The notes under the pieces: generated by a model
The model's database searches: none
Seen by the model: the letters and a program-made list of their open reading frames with translations, nothing else
What the model was told of the DNA's origin: nothing
Assembly: GCA_945874155.1 (NCBI GenBank)
Contig: CAMCFO010000010.1
Coordinates: 1 to 64,000, forward strand
DNA length: 64,000 bases
Source: an uncultured Bacteroidales bacterium
GTDB lineage: Bacteria > Bacteroidota > Bacteroidia > Bacteroidales > UBA932
Direction: 5' to 3'
Part shown: positions 37,706 through 47,443 of the stretch, piece by piece
Numbering within the stretch: the first letter of the stretch is position 1
Layout: every line of letters begins with the position of its first letter
Made by a program: the position numbers and the translations under genes

Positions 37706-40357
37706 ATGGAATTGCAGTCTAAGTATGACCCGTCGTCAACCGAAGACAAATGGTACGCCTATTGGCTGGAACACAATTTTTTCCACTCGGAGCCCGATGA
37801 GAGGGAGCCTTATACCATAGTTATACCTCCGCCAAATGTCACGGGAATCCTGCATATGGGACACGTTCTGAACAACACAATCAACGATGTACTCATCCGC
37901 AAGGCCAGAATGGACGGCAAGAATGCCTGCTGGATACCCGGTACGGACCATGCGTCCATCGCAACCGAGAGCAAGGTCGTGGCCAAATTGAAGGCTGAGG
38001 GCATAAGCAAGGAAGACCTTACCAGGGAAGAATTCCTCAAGCACGCCTGGGAATGGAAGGAAAAGCACGGCGGAATCATACTTTCGCAGCTCCGCAAACT
38101 CGGTGCATCCTGCGACTGGGACAGGACCAAATTCACTATGGACCCGGATTTGAGCCAGGCCGTAATCAACACCTTTGTATATTTCTATGAGAAAGGGTAC
38201 ATTTATCAGGGTGTGCGTATGGTGAACTGGGATCCGGTGGGCCTCACGGCTGTGAGCGACGAGGAAGTAGTGCACAAGGACACCGCCAGCAAGTTCTACC
38301 ATATGCGCTATTTCGTTTCGGACGGCAAGGGGAATCCCACTGACAAGTACATTGTGGTTGCGACCACAAGGCCTGAAACCATTATGGCCGATGCCGCAGT
38401 CTGCATAAATCCGGCCGACGAGAGATACCACTGGCTCAAGGGCAAGAAGGTGCTTATTCCTCTTATAAATAAGGAAATTCCTATTATAGAGGACTCTTAT
38501 GTGGAGATGGATTTCGGAACAGGCTGCCTCAAGGTTACCCCAGCCCACGACGTAAACGACTATAATATAGGTCTGAGGCACAATCTGCAGGTGCTCGACA
38601 TCATCGACGATCACGGATGCCTCAATGAGAAGGCCCAGATACTCATAGGAGAAGACAGATTCGTGGCAAGGAAGAAGATTGCCAAGATGCTCGAAGAAGC
38701 CGGAAATCTCGAAAAGACAGAGGATTACACCTCACCTATAGGCTATTCCGAAAGGACTGATGCCGTAATAGAGCCGAAACTTTCCAAGCAATGGTTCCTC
38801 AAGATGGACGTGCTCGCAAAGGCTGCCCTGGAGAGCGTGGAAAGCGGCAGAATACGTCTTATTCCGGAAAAATACCGCAATACCTACCGTCACTGGATGG
38901 AGACCGCCCACGACTGGTGCATTTCCCGTCAGCTCTGGTGGGGACAGCGCATCCCGGCCTATTATCTGCCTGACGGTTCATTCGTAGTGGCGCCAAGCCC
39001 AGAAGCAGCCCTTCAAAAGGCACAGGAAAAATGTGCAGGAATCACTATGGACCAACTTCACCAGGACGAAGATGTGCTGGACACCTGGTTCTCCTCCTGG
39101 CTTTGGCCGATCTCCGTTTTCGATGCTGAAATGCCGGGACATCCGGACCATAAGCCGAACCGGGATTTGAGCTACTATTATCCTACAAATGACCTCGTTA
39201 CGGGACCTGACATCATCTTTTTCTGGGTTGCCAGAATGGTTATGGCCGGAGACGAGTTTATGAAGGAAGAGCCGTTCCGCAATGTATATTTCACCGGCAT
39301 AGTCAGGGACAAGATTGGCCGCAAGATGAGCAAAACACTCGGAAACTCTCCGGACCCTCTGGTACTCATAGAGAAATACGGTGCCGATGCAGTGCGCCTC
39401 GGAATGTTGCTCTGCAGTTCAGCCGGAAACGATATACTCTACGACGAATCTCAGATTGAGCAGGGCCGCAACTTCTGCAACAAAATCTGGAATGCTTTCC
39501 GACTTGTAAAGGGATGGGCAGTAGATGAAACTCTGGAACAGTCTGAATCTTCAGCAGTTGCGGTGGATTGGTTTAACAACAAGTTGAACTCAGTTGTGGC
39601 AGTGGTTAACGACCATTTCTCCAAGTTCAGGATTTCCGATGCCCTGATGGCGGTTTACAAATTCTTCTGGGACGATTTCTGCGCCTGGTACCTGGAACTT
39701 GTGAAACCAGCTTATGGTTCTCCGATTGATGCCGCCACCTACAATGCAACAGTAGGATTCTTCGAGCAGTTGCTCAAGATGGTTCACCCGATAATGCCGT
39801 TCATTTCTGAAGAACTTTGGCACGCTGTCCGCGACCGCAAAGATGGCGAGACCATAATGTTTGAGCGTTTCCCTCAGGCTGGAGAGGTCAATGAGGCTTT
39901 GCTTCAGGCATTTGAACAGGCTTGCGGAGTGGTGGCAGGTGTGAGGAACATCAGGCAGCAGAAGGGGATTTCTCCTAAAGACAGCCTCAGCCTGAAAGTC
40001 GTGGGGGACTATGATCAAACCTTGTCTCCTGTCATTGCCAAGCTCGCAAATGTCAGCAATATAGAGCATCTCACTTCAATTGATGATTCAGAAGCGGGAG
40101 TCTCATTTATGTCAGGCACATTGAAGGTGTTCGTACCTCTTTCCGGGCTTGTGGACGAAAGCGAGGAAATCAAGAAACTCGAAGCTGAACTGACCTATCT
40201 CGAAGGCTTCCTCAAATCTGTTCGTGGCAAACTGTCCAATGAAAAGTTTGTCGCACACGCTCCCGAAGCAGTTGTGGCTGCCGAAAGGAAGAAGGAATCC
40301 GATGCAATGAGCAAGATTGAAAGCATAAAAAAGAGTCTTGAAATATTGAAGAAATGA
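37706..40357 (+). CDS. valS: Valyl-tRNA synthetase
   Basis: Class I aminoacyl-tRNA synthetase (883 aa) charging tRNA-Val. The HIGH-type motif is [17 protein letters not shown], the KMSKS motif [14 protein letters not shown], and the editing domain has [19 protein letters not shown]-terminal coiled-coil ([21 protein letters not shown]) is typical. The ORF track opens at a TTG (37697); ATG at 37706 ([10 protein letters not shown]) is preferred. Its stop overlaps the next gene by ATGA. It leads a six-gene run through rlmB. Confidence 0.97.
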   Translation: MELQSKYDPSSTEDKWYAYWLEHNFFHSEPDEREPYTIVIPPPNVTGILHMGHVLNNTINDVLIRKARMDGKNACWIPGTDHASIATESKVVAKLKAEGISKEDLTREEFLKHAWEWKEKHGGIILSQLRKLGASCDWDRTKFTMDPDLSQAVINTFVYFYEKGYIYQGVRMVNWDPVGLTAVSDEEVVHKDTASKFYHMRYFVSDGKGNPTDKYIVVATTRPETIMADAAVCINPADERYHWLKGKKVLIPLINKEIPIIEDSYVEMDFGTGCLKVTPAHDVNDYNIGLRHNLQVLDIIDDHGCLNEKAQILIGEDRFVARKKIAKMLEEAGNLEKTEDYTSPIGYSERTDAVIEPKLSKQWFLKMDVLAKAALESVESGRIRLIPEKYRNTYRHWMETAHDWCISRQLWWGQRIPAYYLPDGSFVVAPSPEAALQKAQEKCAGITMDQLHQDEDVLDTWFSSWLWPISVFDAEMPGHPDHKPNRDLSYYYPTNDLVTGPDIIFFWVARMVMAGDEFMKEEPFRNVYFTGIVRDKIGRKMSKTLGNSPDPLVLIEKYGADAVRLGMLLCSSAGNDILYDESQIEQGRNFCNKIWNAFRLVKGWAVDETLEQSESSAVAVDWFNNKLNSVVAVVNDHFSKFRISDALMAVYKFFWDDFCAWYLELVKPAYGSPIDAATYNATVGFFEQLLKMVHPIMPFISEELWHAVRDRKDGETIMFERFPQAGEVNEALLQAFEQACGVVAGVRNIRQQKGISPKDSLSLKVVGDYDQTLSPVIAKLANVSNIEHLTSIDDSEAGVSFMSGTLKVFVPLSGLVDESEEIKKLEAELTYLEGFLKSVRGKLSNEKFVAHAPEAVVAAERKKESDAMSKIESIKKSLEILKK

Positions 40358-40770
40358 TAGAGTCAACCGAATATTTGGATGTGCGGTATTACGAGACCGA
40401 CCAGATGGCAATAGTCCATCACTCCAATTACATACGTTATTTCGAGTGCGGCAGGGCAAAATTGATGCAAGACGTGGGATTCTCCCAGACCAGAATTGAG
40501 GCAGAGGGGGTTATGACCGCCGTGGCCGCTGTGACTGCACAGTACAAGTCGCCTGCAAAATACGGAGACAGGTTGAGAATAGTCACCCGTCTGCGCGATC
40601 TTCCCACTGCAAGAATCCTTTTTGAAACCGAAATCTTCAACCAGGATGATATTCTGCTTTGCACGGGTACGGTCAAACTGGGATTCATAGACTCGACCAC
40701 ACGCAGGCCTGTGCGCTGTCCGGACGACCTCCTGAAGGTTCTGGAGCCATATTTCCCTGAATCCAAGTAA
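40354..40770 (+). CDS. Acyl-CoA thioesterase, YbgC/4-HBT family
   Basis: Hotdog-fold thioesterase of 138 aa. The active-site block is [25 protein letters not shown], with the catalytic Asp and following His/Asn. [26 protein letters not shown] is the central strand region. In proteobacteria YbgC sits with tol-pal, which is not the case here. It is coupled to valS through ATGA and followed 28 nt later by tatA. The acyl substrate is unknown. Confidence 0.88.
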   Translation: MIESTEYLDVRYYETDQMAIVHHSNYIRYFECGRAKLMQDVGFSQTRIEAEGVMTAVAAVTAQYKSPAKYGDRLRIVTRLRDLPTARILFETEIFNQDDILLCTGTVKLGFIDSTTRRPVRCPDDLLKVLEPYFPESK

Positions 40771-40798
40771 TTGCACAAACACTAAAATATAGAATAAT

Positions 40799-41047
40799 AT
40801 GTTGACAGTATTACCTCTTGGCGTTTTTGGACCTTGGCAGATTGTAGCCATCGTTCTTGTTGTTCTCCTGCTTTTCGGCGGCAAAAAGATTCCTGAACTT
40901 ATGAAGGGACTCGGAAAGGGTGTGAAAAGCTTCAAACAGGGAATGCAGGAAGCTGACAAGGAGATTCAGGAAATCAAACAGGAAATAGAAGCTCCGGCGC
41001 AGACTGAAAAAAAGACAGAAGAGGTCAAAAAGACAGAGGAAAAATAG
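40799..41047 (+). CDS. tatA: Sec-independent translocase protein TatA
   Basis: Single-TM pore component (82 aa) of the twin-arginine translocase. The TM segment and hinge read [37 protein letters not shown], followed by an amphipathic helix and a Lys/Glu-rich tail. With tatC directly downstream and no tatB, this suggests a minimal TatAC system as in other Bacteroidota. Confidence 0.94.
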   Translation: MLTVLPLGVFGPWQIVAIVLVVLLLFGGKKIPELMKGLGKGVKSFKQGMQEADKEIQEIKQEIEAPAQTEKKTEEVKKTEEK

Positions 41048-41059
41048 TCACTCTTTCCT

Positions 41060-41833
41060 ATGTCCACGAATGAATCACCCGAAATGAGTTTCTGGGACCA
41101 TCTGGAGGTGCTGAGGGGAACACTGTTCCGTTCGGCACTTTCGGTGATGATTATAGCCCTTGTACTCTTTTGCCTTAAAGACTATTTCTTTGATTCCGTG
41201 GTACTTGCTCCGACAAAGGCGAGTTTCCCGACCTATCGTCTGTTCGGCATTGCAACCAATATAGACTTGGTGAATTATGAACTGTCCGCGCAGTTTATGG
41301 TGCATTTGAGGGTGTCTCTTCTGGCTGCATTGGTGCTGGCTACTCCCTACATTCTTTTCGAACTGTGGAAGTTCATAGCCCCGGCACTATATGAAAGGGA
41401 AAAAAGAAAAATCCGTTTTGCTTTCCTTTTCGCCGGGGGATTGTTCTATGCAGGACTTGTGACAGGGTATTTTATCCTCCTTCCGTTTATCTTGAATTTC
41501 TTCAACGGCTATGTGGTGAGCGACCTTCTGAAGAACACAATATCGCTCACCTCCTATATGTCTTCATTCTTTTCTTCGCTCTTTTCGATGGGAGTTGCTT
41601 TCGAATTGCCTGCAGTGGTGTTGGTGCTTTCGGAGTTGGGCTTGATAGACAGGGAATTCCTCAAAAAGTACCGCAAACACGCCTTGGTGGTAATTCTCAT
41701 TATAGCCGCATTCATCACTCCGGCAGACCTGCTTTCAATGTTCATTGTCGCTCTGCCATTGTATCTTTTATATGAATTCAGCATTCTTATATGCAAGAAG
41801 GGGGAGAATTCGGAAAATGAAGCTGAAGTATGA
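41060..41833 (+). CDS. tatC: Sec-independent translocase protein TatC
   Basis: Receptor for twin-arginine signal peptides (257 aa) with six TM helices. The N-terminal MSFWDHLEVLRGTLFRSALS corresponds to the conserved FxxHLxELRxR region, and AGLVTGYFILLPFILNFF and FELPAVVLVLSELGLI are family segments. It is 12 nt after tatA and overlaps the ABC-F gene by ATGA. Its periplasmic and cytoplasmic loops are of normal size. Confidence 0.95.
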   Translation: MSTNESPEMSFWDHLEVLRGTLFRSALSVMIIALVLFCLKDYFFDSVVLAPTKASFPTYRLFGIATNIDLVNYELSAQFMVHLRVSLLAALVLATPYILFELWKFIAPALYEREKRKIRFAFLFAGGLFYAGLVTGYFILLPFILNFFNGYVVSDLLKNTISLTSYMSSFFSSLFSMGVAFELPAVVLVLSELGLIDREFLKKYRKHALVVILIIAAFITPADLLSMFIVALPLYLLYEFSILICKKGENSENEAEV

Positions 41834-43755
41834 TTTCAATTAATTCTGTTACAGTATCTTATGGAGGTTTTACCCTCCTTTCGGACATAAATTTCAATAT
41901 CAGCGAGCAGGACAAGATCGGTCTTGTGGGGAAAAACGGTGCCGGCAAGTCCACTATGCTCAAACTCATCTGCGGGCTCCAGAACCCGACCACGGGCAAG
42001 ATTGCGGTTCCCGGCAGCGTGAAGATAGGCTACCTGCCCCAGATAATGGAGCACCACAAGGGCAAGTCTGTCATTGACGAGACTATGACTGCATTTCAGG
42101 AGATGTTTGATCTGGAAGCTGAATTGGAACGAGTCACAGCTGAACTTGGTGAACGGACAGATTATGAATCAGAGTCTTACAGTAAACTTATCGTCCATCT
42201 GAATGAACTGAATGACAGGCTCGCCATTCTGCGTAATGATGCTCCCGAGGTCCAGGCGGAAAAGACTCTGATGGGTCTGGGATTCAAATATGAAGAACTG
42301 GGCAGGCCGACCGAGACTTTCAGCCAAGGCTGGAATATGAGGATTGAACTTGCGAAGATTCTGCTGGGCAAGCCGGATGTGATGCTCCTGGACGAGCCCA
42401 CCAACCACCTTGACATTGAATCCATTGAATGGCTGGAAGATTATCTGAAGAATTGCAGATGTTCCATAGTCCTGATTTCTCACGACCGAAAGTTCCTCGA
42501 CAATGTCACCAACCGCACCATCGAGATAATGCTCGGCAAAATTCACGACTACAAGGTGCCGTACAGCAAGTACCTGGAACTGAGGAAGGAACGCCTCGCA
42601 CAGCAGAGGGCAGCTTATGAGAACCAGCAGAGGATGATTGAAAAAACCGAGGATTTCATAGAAAGGTTCCGCTACAAACCCACCAAATCCAATCAGGTGC
42701 AATCAAGGGTGAAACAATTGGAAAAACTGGAGCGCATAGAGGTGGATATGGAGGATAAGTCTGCACTATCCGTCAAATTCCCTCCGGCTCCACGCTCCGG
42801 TGACATAGTTTACAAGGCTGAGAACCTGACACTTGGCTATGATTCAAAAATTGTGTTCAGCGGTGCCGAAATCGAAATCCGAAGAGGGGAGAAGGTGGCA
42901 CTCGTAGGCCGAAACGGTGAGGGAAAGACCACGCTGATGCGTGCAATCACGGGGAGTCTGCGTCCGATGGAGGGAACTTCGCGTGTGGGCTACAATGTGA
43001 GCATAGGCTATTATGAACAGAACCAGGAAGACGTACTGGACAAACAGGACACGGTCTTCGGCACTCTCGACCGCATTGCGGTGGGGGATATAAGGCTGAA
43101 ACTCAGAGACATACTCGCAGCCTTCCTCTTCAAGGGAGAGGACATAGACAAGAAAGTCGCGGTGCTCTCCGGAGGTGAAAGGGCGAGACTGGCAATGGCG
43201 AAACTGATGTTGCGTCCCTACAATCTGCTTTGTCTGGACGAGCCTACCAACCATATGGACATATTGTCCAAGGATATTCTGAAACAGGCACTTAAGGCCT
43301 ATGACGGCACTCTGGTGGTTGTGTCCCACGACAGGGATTTTCTGGACGGACTGGTGGACAAGGTCTATGAGTTCCGCGATGGACAGGTGAAGGAATTCCT
43401 GGGAGGGGTTTCTGATTTTCTGGAAAAGCGTCGTCTGGACAGTTTGAACGAACTTGAGCGGAAACAGCAGGATGCACCGCTGCCTACAGCGAAGGAAGAG
43501 TCTGCAGGGGCAGGGCAATACCGTCAGAACAAGTTCATTTCCAAGGAAGAGAAGAAGCTGCGCAACCGCATCAGTTATCTGGAAAAGAAGATAGACGAGG
43601 TGCAGGCGAGGATGAAGGAAATCGAAACTGTCCTTGCAAATCCCTCTCCTTCAGATGATTATATGGAACTTACAAGAGAGTTCCTGGAGAGAAAGAGAGA
43701 CCTTGATGCGATGACAGACGAATGGGCGGAACTATCGGAGAGCCTTGAACAATGA
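41830..43755 (+). CDS. ABC-F family ATPase
   Basis: Soluble protein of 641 aa with two ABC domains and no membrane part. Walker A motifs are GLVGKNGAGKSTM and ALVGRNGEGKTTL; the signatures are FSQGWNMRIELAKILL and LSGGERARLAMAKLM; Walker B regions are LLDEPTNHLD and CLDEPTNHMD. The interdomain linker (about residues 245-310) contains YENQQRMIEKTEDFIERFRYKPTKSNQVQSR, and a C-terminal coiled coil follows (EEKKLRNRISYLEKKIDEVQ), as in Uup/YheS. ABC-F proteins act on ribosomes; no antibiotic-resistance role can be claimed. It overlaps tatC by ATGA. Confidence 0.92.
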   Translation: MISINSVTVSYGGFTLLSDINFNISEQDKIGLVGKNGAGKSTMLKLICGLQNPTTGKIAVPGSVKIGYLPQIMEHHKGKSVIDETMTAFQEMFDLEAELERVTAELGERTDYESESYSKLIVHLNELNDRLAILRNDAPEVQAEKTLMGLGFKYEELGRPTETFSQGWNMRIELAKILLGKPDVMLLDEPTNHLDIESIEWLEDYLKNCRCSIVLISHDRKFLDNVTNRTIEIMLGKIHDYKVPYSKYLELRKERLAQQRAAYENQQRMIEKTEDFIERFRYKPTKSNQVQSRVKQLEKLERIEVDMEDKSALSVKFPPAPRSGDIVYKAENLTLGYDSKIVFSGAEIEIRRGEKVALVGRNGEGKTTLMRAITGSLRPMEGTSRVGYNVSIGYYEQNQEDVLDKQDTVFGTLDRIAVGDIRLKLRDILAAFLFKGEDIDKKVAVLSGGERARLAMAKLMLRPYNLLCLDEPTNHMDILSKDILKQALKAYDGTLVVVSHDRDFLDGLVDKVYEFRDGQVKEFLGGVSDFLEKRRLDSLNELERKQQDAPLPTAKEESAGAGQYRQNKFISKEEKKLRNRISYLEKKIDEVQARMKEIETVLANPSPSDDYMELTREFLERKRDLDAMTDEWAELSESLEQ

Positions 43756-43779
43756 TAATATTTCTCAATAAGACTCAAT

Positions 43780-44523
43780 ATGGAAGAAAATAAGACTCAG
43801 ATGCTGTACGGCATACATCCGGTTATGGAGGCGATTCGTGCCGGACGCACTTTTGATAAGGTCCTGCTCAAGCAAGGTATGGAAGGGGAGCAGTTCAGGC
43901 AGCTTTATGCCCTGATAGGCGAGAAAAAAATCAATTGTCAGTTCGTTCCTGTGGAAAGGCTCAACAGAGCGGTCCGCGGTGCACATCAGGGAGTGGTGGC
44001 CTATGTGTCCCAGATTGAACTTGTGGGACTGGAGGAAATGGTTGAAAAGGCTTTTGGCAAGACCGCAAATCCTCTGCTGGTCATTCTTGACGGTGTGAGC
44101 GACGTACGCAATCTCGGAGCTGTATCGCGTACACTGGAGTGCGTCGGAGGCAACGGAATCATAGTGCCGGCCAAAGGTGGTGCAGCCATAAATGCAGAGG
44201 CCGTCAAAGCTTCTGCCGGTGCCCTGAACAGGATTGACGCTTGCCGAGTTCCCAATTTGCGTTATGCAGCCTACTATCTCAAACAGGCCGGATTCAGAAT
44301 TGTGGCAGCAAGCGAAAAGGTGGACAAGTTGATTTATGATGCGGATCTGAAGGGACCGGTTGCCATAGTGATGGGCTCTGAAGGAAAGGGCATATCGTCT
44401 GCTATGCTTGAACTTGCCGATGAAAAAGTGGCAATTCCTATGTCTGGGAACATTGGTTCTCTGAATGTGTCCATTGCTGCGGCTGTTGTTATGTACGAAG
44501 CAGTGCGTCAGAGACTCGCATAA
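43780..44523 (+). CDS. rlmB: 23S rRNA (guanosine-2'-O-)-methyltransferase RlmB
   Basis: SpoU/TrmH-class SPOUT methyltransferase of 247 aa. The N-terminal substrate-binding domain begins QMLYGIHPVMEAIRAGRTFDKVLLKQG. The knotted core has LDGVSDVRNLGAVSRTLE, VIMGSEGKGISSAMLE and IPMSGNIGSLNVSIAAAVVMYE. Motif 2 and 3 match RlmB, which methylates G2251. It ends the valS operon and is followed by a large palindrome shared with convergent cinA. Confidence 0.92.
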   Translation: MEENKTQMLYGIHPVMEAIRAGRTFDKVLLKQGMEGEQFRQLYALIGEKKINCQFVPVERLNRAVRGAHQGVVAYVSQIELVGLEEMVEKAFGKTANPLLVILDGVSDVRNLGAVSRTLECVGGNGIIVPAKGGAAINAEAVKASAGALNRIDACRVPNLRYAAYYLKQAGFRIVAASEKVDKLIYDADLKGPVAIVMGSEGKGISSAMLELADEKVAIPMSGNIGSLNVSIAAAVVMYEAVRQRLA

Positions 44524-44563
44524 TTGAGTTTTATAGTCTCAGAACTGTTTACAAATGCTAATT

Positions 44564-44614
44564 AATACGTGTAACAAAAATGTTTTATAATAAAACTAAT
44601 TTGTTACACGTATT
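44564..44614. terminator. Large palindrome between convergent rlmB and cinA
   Basis: Perfect 14-bp inverted repeat AATACGTGTAACAA/TTGTTACACGTATT with a 23-nt centre that itself holds the palindrome GTTTTAT-A-ATAAAAC. It sits in the only gap between two genes that end toward each other, so a bidirectional terminator is likely, although T tracts are weak. Confidence 0.6.
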
Positions 44615-44623
44615 GTTTATCAA

Positions 44624-45904
44624 TTATTTGACCTCAGATTTGATTTTGGTCAATAAAAAATGAAGAGCAGCTGCAGAAAAGCGTTCAATATTGCGTTTCC
44701 TGTCATTCCTGTAGTAGAAAGACTTGGTTTGGGTACCTTTAGAAGAAGATGCTGCCACCCACACAAGCCCCACTTGCTGGCCTTCTGAGGCTGTAGGCCC
44801 GGCGTTTCCTGTTGTGGCAATCGAGTAATCACTGCCGGTCAGTCTTCTCACTCCTTCTGCCATTGCCGCTGCACATTCCGGACTCACCACAGTATATTTT
44901 TCGATTAATTCCTTTGGCACGCCAAGCAGCTTTTCCTTGATTTCGCTTGCATAGGAAGTTACTGAACCGAGGTAGTAGGCGGAAGATCCCGGAACAGAGG
45001 TAATCAGATGAGAGATCATTCCTCCCGTACAGGACTCTGCTGCACTGAGTTTGAGCTGATGAGCAGAAAGAAGACGGCCTATTTCAGTCTGGAGATTGCT
45101 GTCTGAATCTGCATAGACCAGTTCGCCCAGTTCTGACTTGAGCTCTGCAAACAAGCCTTCCAGAAGAGCCTCGTTCTCTCCCTGTTCGCCGCCGAATTTG
45201 GACAGCCTCAGTCGTACGCCTGTGAGGGTATTGGGCAGATAGGCAAGGTGAACCCCATCTGGGAGGGAATGTTCCCAAACGGCAATACGTTTTGAGAGAG
45301 CAGATTCCGCCATTCCAAAGGTCATAACAGTTCTGTGTGTTATGGTACCACATTCAAAATGGGCTTTTATGTCTTCCATAACTTCAGGAAGAGCGGCCAG
45401 GGTTTCAAAAGGCACCCCGGGCATCGAGTAAAGTCTGGCTTGGTGGCCGTAGCGCTCCTTTCCGAATGGGAAGACCATAATGGGTGCCGTACCTTTCCGA
45501 TTGACAATCACTTCGCAGGCTTCAGGAACCTTGGCTTGGGCAATATTCACATCCAGAAGATCCAGTCCCCGGCTGTGCAGGATGCTTTTGACCACATCCA
45601 ATTGCCTCACATCGGTGCGGTAGGTGCTGCATCCGCAAAGTTCGGCCAGGGCAGGTTTGGTGATGTCGTCGTCTGTGGGACCGAGGCCTCCTGTAACAAT
45701 GACTATCTCATTGTCTTTCAATTCATTCTCCAATGATGTGAGGATTTGTTCCCGGTCATCTGCAATTGATATCATTCGTCTCACCTTGACGCCTATTTCA
45801 TTGAGGGCCGTGGCAATGGCAGATGAATTCGTGTCCACAATCTGCCCGATGAGAATCTCGTCCCCAATTGTGCATACAGATGCGGTAATTTGAGTCTTTT
45901 CCAT
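44624..45904 (-). CDS. cinA: CinA-like protein (MoaB-like domain plus nicotinamide-nucleotide amidase)
   Basis: Two-domain protein of 426 aa. The N-terminal molybdopterin-binding-like domain (about residues 5-180) has ICTIGDEILIGQIVDTNSS and VTGGLGPTDDDITKPALA, linked to ADP-ribose pyrophosphatase activity in COG1058. The C-terminal amidase (about 265-420) has SAAESCTGGMISHLITSVPGSS, TVVSPECAAAMAEGVRRL and ATTGNAGP. CinA proteins recycle the NMN by-product of NAD-using reactions. It is convergent with rlmB and lies just after the pyrD-like gene on the same strand (8-nt gap). Confidence 0.93.
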   Translation of the reverse strand: MEKTQITASVCTIGDEILIGQIVDTNSSAIATALNEIGVKVRRMISIADDREQILTSLENELKDNEIVIVTGGLGPTDDDITKPALAELCGCSTYRTDVRQLDVVKSILHSRGLDLLDVNIAQAKVPEACEVIVNRKGTAPIMVFPFGKERYGHQARLYSMPGVPFETLAALPEVMEDIKAHFECGTITHRTVMTFGMAESALSKRIAVWEHSLPDGVHLAYLPNTLTGVRLRLSKFGGEQGENEALLEGLFAELKSELGELVYADSDSNLQTEIGRLLSAHQLKLSAAESCTGGMISHLITSVPGSSAYYLGSVTSYASEIKEKLLGVPKELIEKYTVVSPECAAAMAEGVRRLTGSDYSIATTGNAGPTASEGQQVGLVWVAASSSKGTQTKSFYYRNDRKRNIERFSAAALHFLLTKIKSEVK

Positions 45905-45912
45905 TTTGTTCC

Positions 45913-46869
45913 CTATGCCTTTACTCTTTCTTGTGCAGATATGTAACTGACTATGTCATTGACAATTGATGGCCCTTCCCTAAAGAATCCAGTGAAGACT
46001 TCCACGAGTACAGCCCCTGCATCCATCATCTGCATCGCACCTTCTCCGTTCATAATTCCTCCCACTCCTATGATGGGAAGCAGCCCCTTGGACATACGGC
46101 TGATATATTTCACGAATTCGAGGTTGCGCTGGAGCAGGTCCTCGCCGCTGTTGTCACTGATGGAGCGCACTGTGTCTCCTGCAACCACCCCGTCAATACC
46201 AGAACTGAGGCAGCAATTGATGAGTTCGTCAGTCTGGCTGTGGCTGAGGGAAGGGGTAAGCCGCACGAGTATGGGTTTATTCACATCGTAGTACATCCTG
46301 AGGGTCAGCATCCTGTCGATAATGTCCGGTATGTCTGAGATATCTGCCTGTTCATCAGGGTTCTGCAGGGAATACTGAGGGGAGATAACTATCATATCCA
46401 CAAAATCGTAAAGCAGTGCAAAAGCCTCTTCATAATCCCGAATGACTTCGGCCGAGCCTTTGCTTTTCTCATTCCGGGTGATGTTCCCGGAGATGATGCA
46501 TTCAGGTCTCTCGTTCCTGAGATGCTCCACAGCGTGCCTGAGAGTGGTTTCGTGGCGCAGTTTGATATGGGTGGGATCGGATGAGATGCACATCGGGCCT
46601 ACTTCAATGAAACTGAATCCGAATTCGGAAAGAATGTCGTAATATGAAGCATCCTTGTCCACTGAAGCAGCCAATCCTACGGGGTTCTTGAATTCCAGCC
46701 CGAAAACTTCTTTGCGCAGGTTCTCCTTGATTCTGCTTTTGTATCTCAATCTGAGCAGTTGCTTTCCGAATGGGATACTCCTGATCAAAGACAGGGTTGT
46801 TGCTGCAATTTTGAAAGCCTTGTCTGTGGTATTATGTTTCAGAAAAAGGTTCAATAAGGATTTGTACAT
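45913..46869 (-). CDS. Divergent dihydroorotate dehydrogenase-like (PyrD class 2-like) flavoprotein
   Basis: TIM-barrel flavoprotein of 318 aa aligning with quinone-type dihydroorotate dehydrogenase. N-terminal helices precede NPVGLAASVDKDASYYD, and the FMN-phosphate site is LLPIIGVGGIMNGEGAMQMMDAGA with VEVFTGFFREGP. Key Asn residues of the family are changed: the usual NxSSPN is VISPQYS, the Lys before the FMN site is Arg (ILVRLTPSLS), and the TNT motif is AGDTV. It may therefore be a paralogue with altered substrate or weak activity. Annotated pipelines would call it pyrD, but I would not assume that role. It is followed by cinA. Confidence 0.75.
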   Translation of the reverse strand: MYKSLLNLFLKHNTTDKAFKIAATTLSLIRSIPFGKQLLRLRYKSRIKENLRKEVFGLEFKNPVGLAASVDKDASYYDILSEFGFSFIEVGPMCISSDPTHIKLRHETTLRHAVEHLRNERPECIISGNITRNEKSKGSAEVIRDYEEAFALLYDFVDMIVISPQYSLQNPDEQADISDIPDIIDRMLTLRMYYDVNKPILVRLTPSLSHSQTDELINCCLSSGIDGVVAGDTVRSISDNSGEDLLQRNLEFVKYISRMSKGLLPIIGVGGIMNGEGAMQMMDAGAVLVEVFTGFFREGPSIVNDIVSYISAQERVKA

Positions 46870-46941
46870 AGTCAGCTTCCGTTTTCAGGATGACAAAGAT
46901 ACTTTAATGACTCAAGTTTTACAAATACCAAACTCACTTCT

Positions 46942-47391
46942 TTAATGATTTCTGAGTTCTTGAAAGCTTCCATCATCGAAAAGGACTATAATCCGGCTTA
47001 TACGTCTGGATGGAGCAAGTCCGGATGGGGAGGCATGTTCCATAGTCTGTTCCACAGTTTCTTCCTCAGGCAAATTGCTCATTTCCTCCGCTGGGGCAGT
47101 TTCCAATGGAAAGAGCAAATCTGTCTGAGAATCGTTTTTTTGCGGAAGAACGGGGGAGTCCACGTCAATTTTCGATTCTGAATCAATGTACATCCGGCCT
47201 TTTCCGAGCATAAGCCAGTAGGGATTCAGCCTTGGATAGTGTTTGAGCACGGAAGTTATGAAATCGTAGCTGGGTTTGTTTCTTCCGGCTATGATATGGG
47301 AAATACTTGCCCTGGCCACACCAATAGTGTCTGCAAACTGTGCCTGGGTGATGTTCTCGGCATTCAGAAACTGTGAGATACGAATATTCAT
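46942..47391 (-). CDS. XRE-family transcriptional regulator
   Basis: DNA-binding protein of 149 aa. The HTH spans about residues 15-55 (AQFADTIGVARASISHIIAGRNKPSYDFITSVLKHYP), followed by LNPYWLMLGKGRMY, a block frequent in Bacteroidota XRE proteins. The acidic central region and the C-terminal RRISRIIVLFDDGSFQEL are not a known sensor domain. The ORF runs back to 47460, but MNIRISQF at 47391 follows the promoter (TACCTTTG, 47419-47412). Targets unknown. Confidence 0.85.
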   Translation of the reverse strand: MNIRISQFLNAENITQAQFADTIGVARASISHIIAGRNKPSYDFITSVLKHYPRLNPYWLMLGKGRMYIDSESKIDVDSPVLPQKNDSQTDLLFPLETAPAEEMSNLPEEETVEQTMEHASPSGLAPSRRISRIIVLFDDGSFQELRNH

Positions 47392-47411
47392 AATTGTGTA
47401 TATTTGATTTA

Positions 47412-47443
47412 CAAAGGTAAATAGAAAAATATAAATATGCAAA
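47412..47443 (-). promoter_or_regulatory. Promoter of the XRE regulator gene
   Basis: On the minus strand TTTG (47443-47440), a 20-nt spacer and TACCTTTG (47419-47412) match consensus. The start codon is 20 nt downstream. Confidence 0.82.

Noticed and set aside
41830-43755. Antibiotic-resistance ABC-F protein
   Set aside because: The linker and C-terminal coiled coil resemble housekeeping Uup/YheS types, and it is embedded in a core operon.
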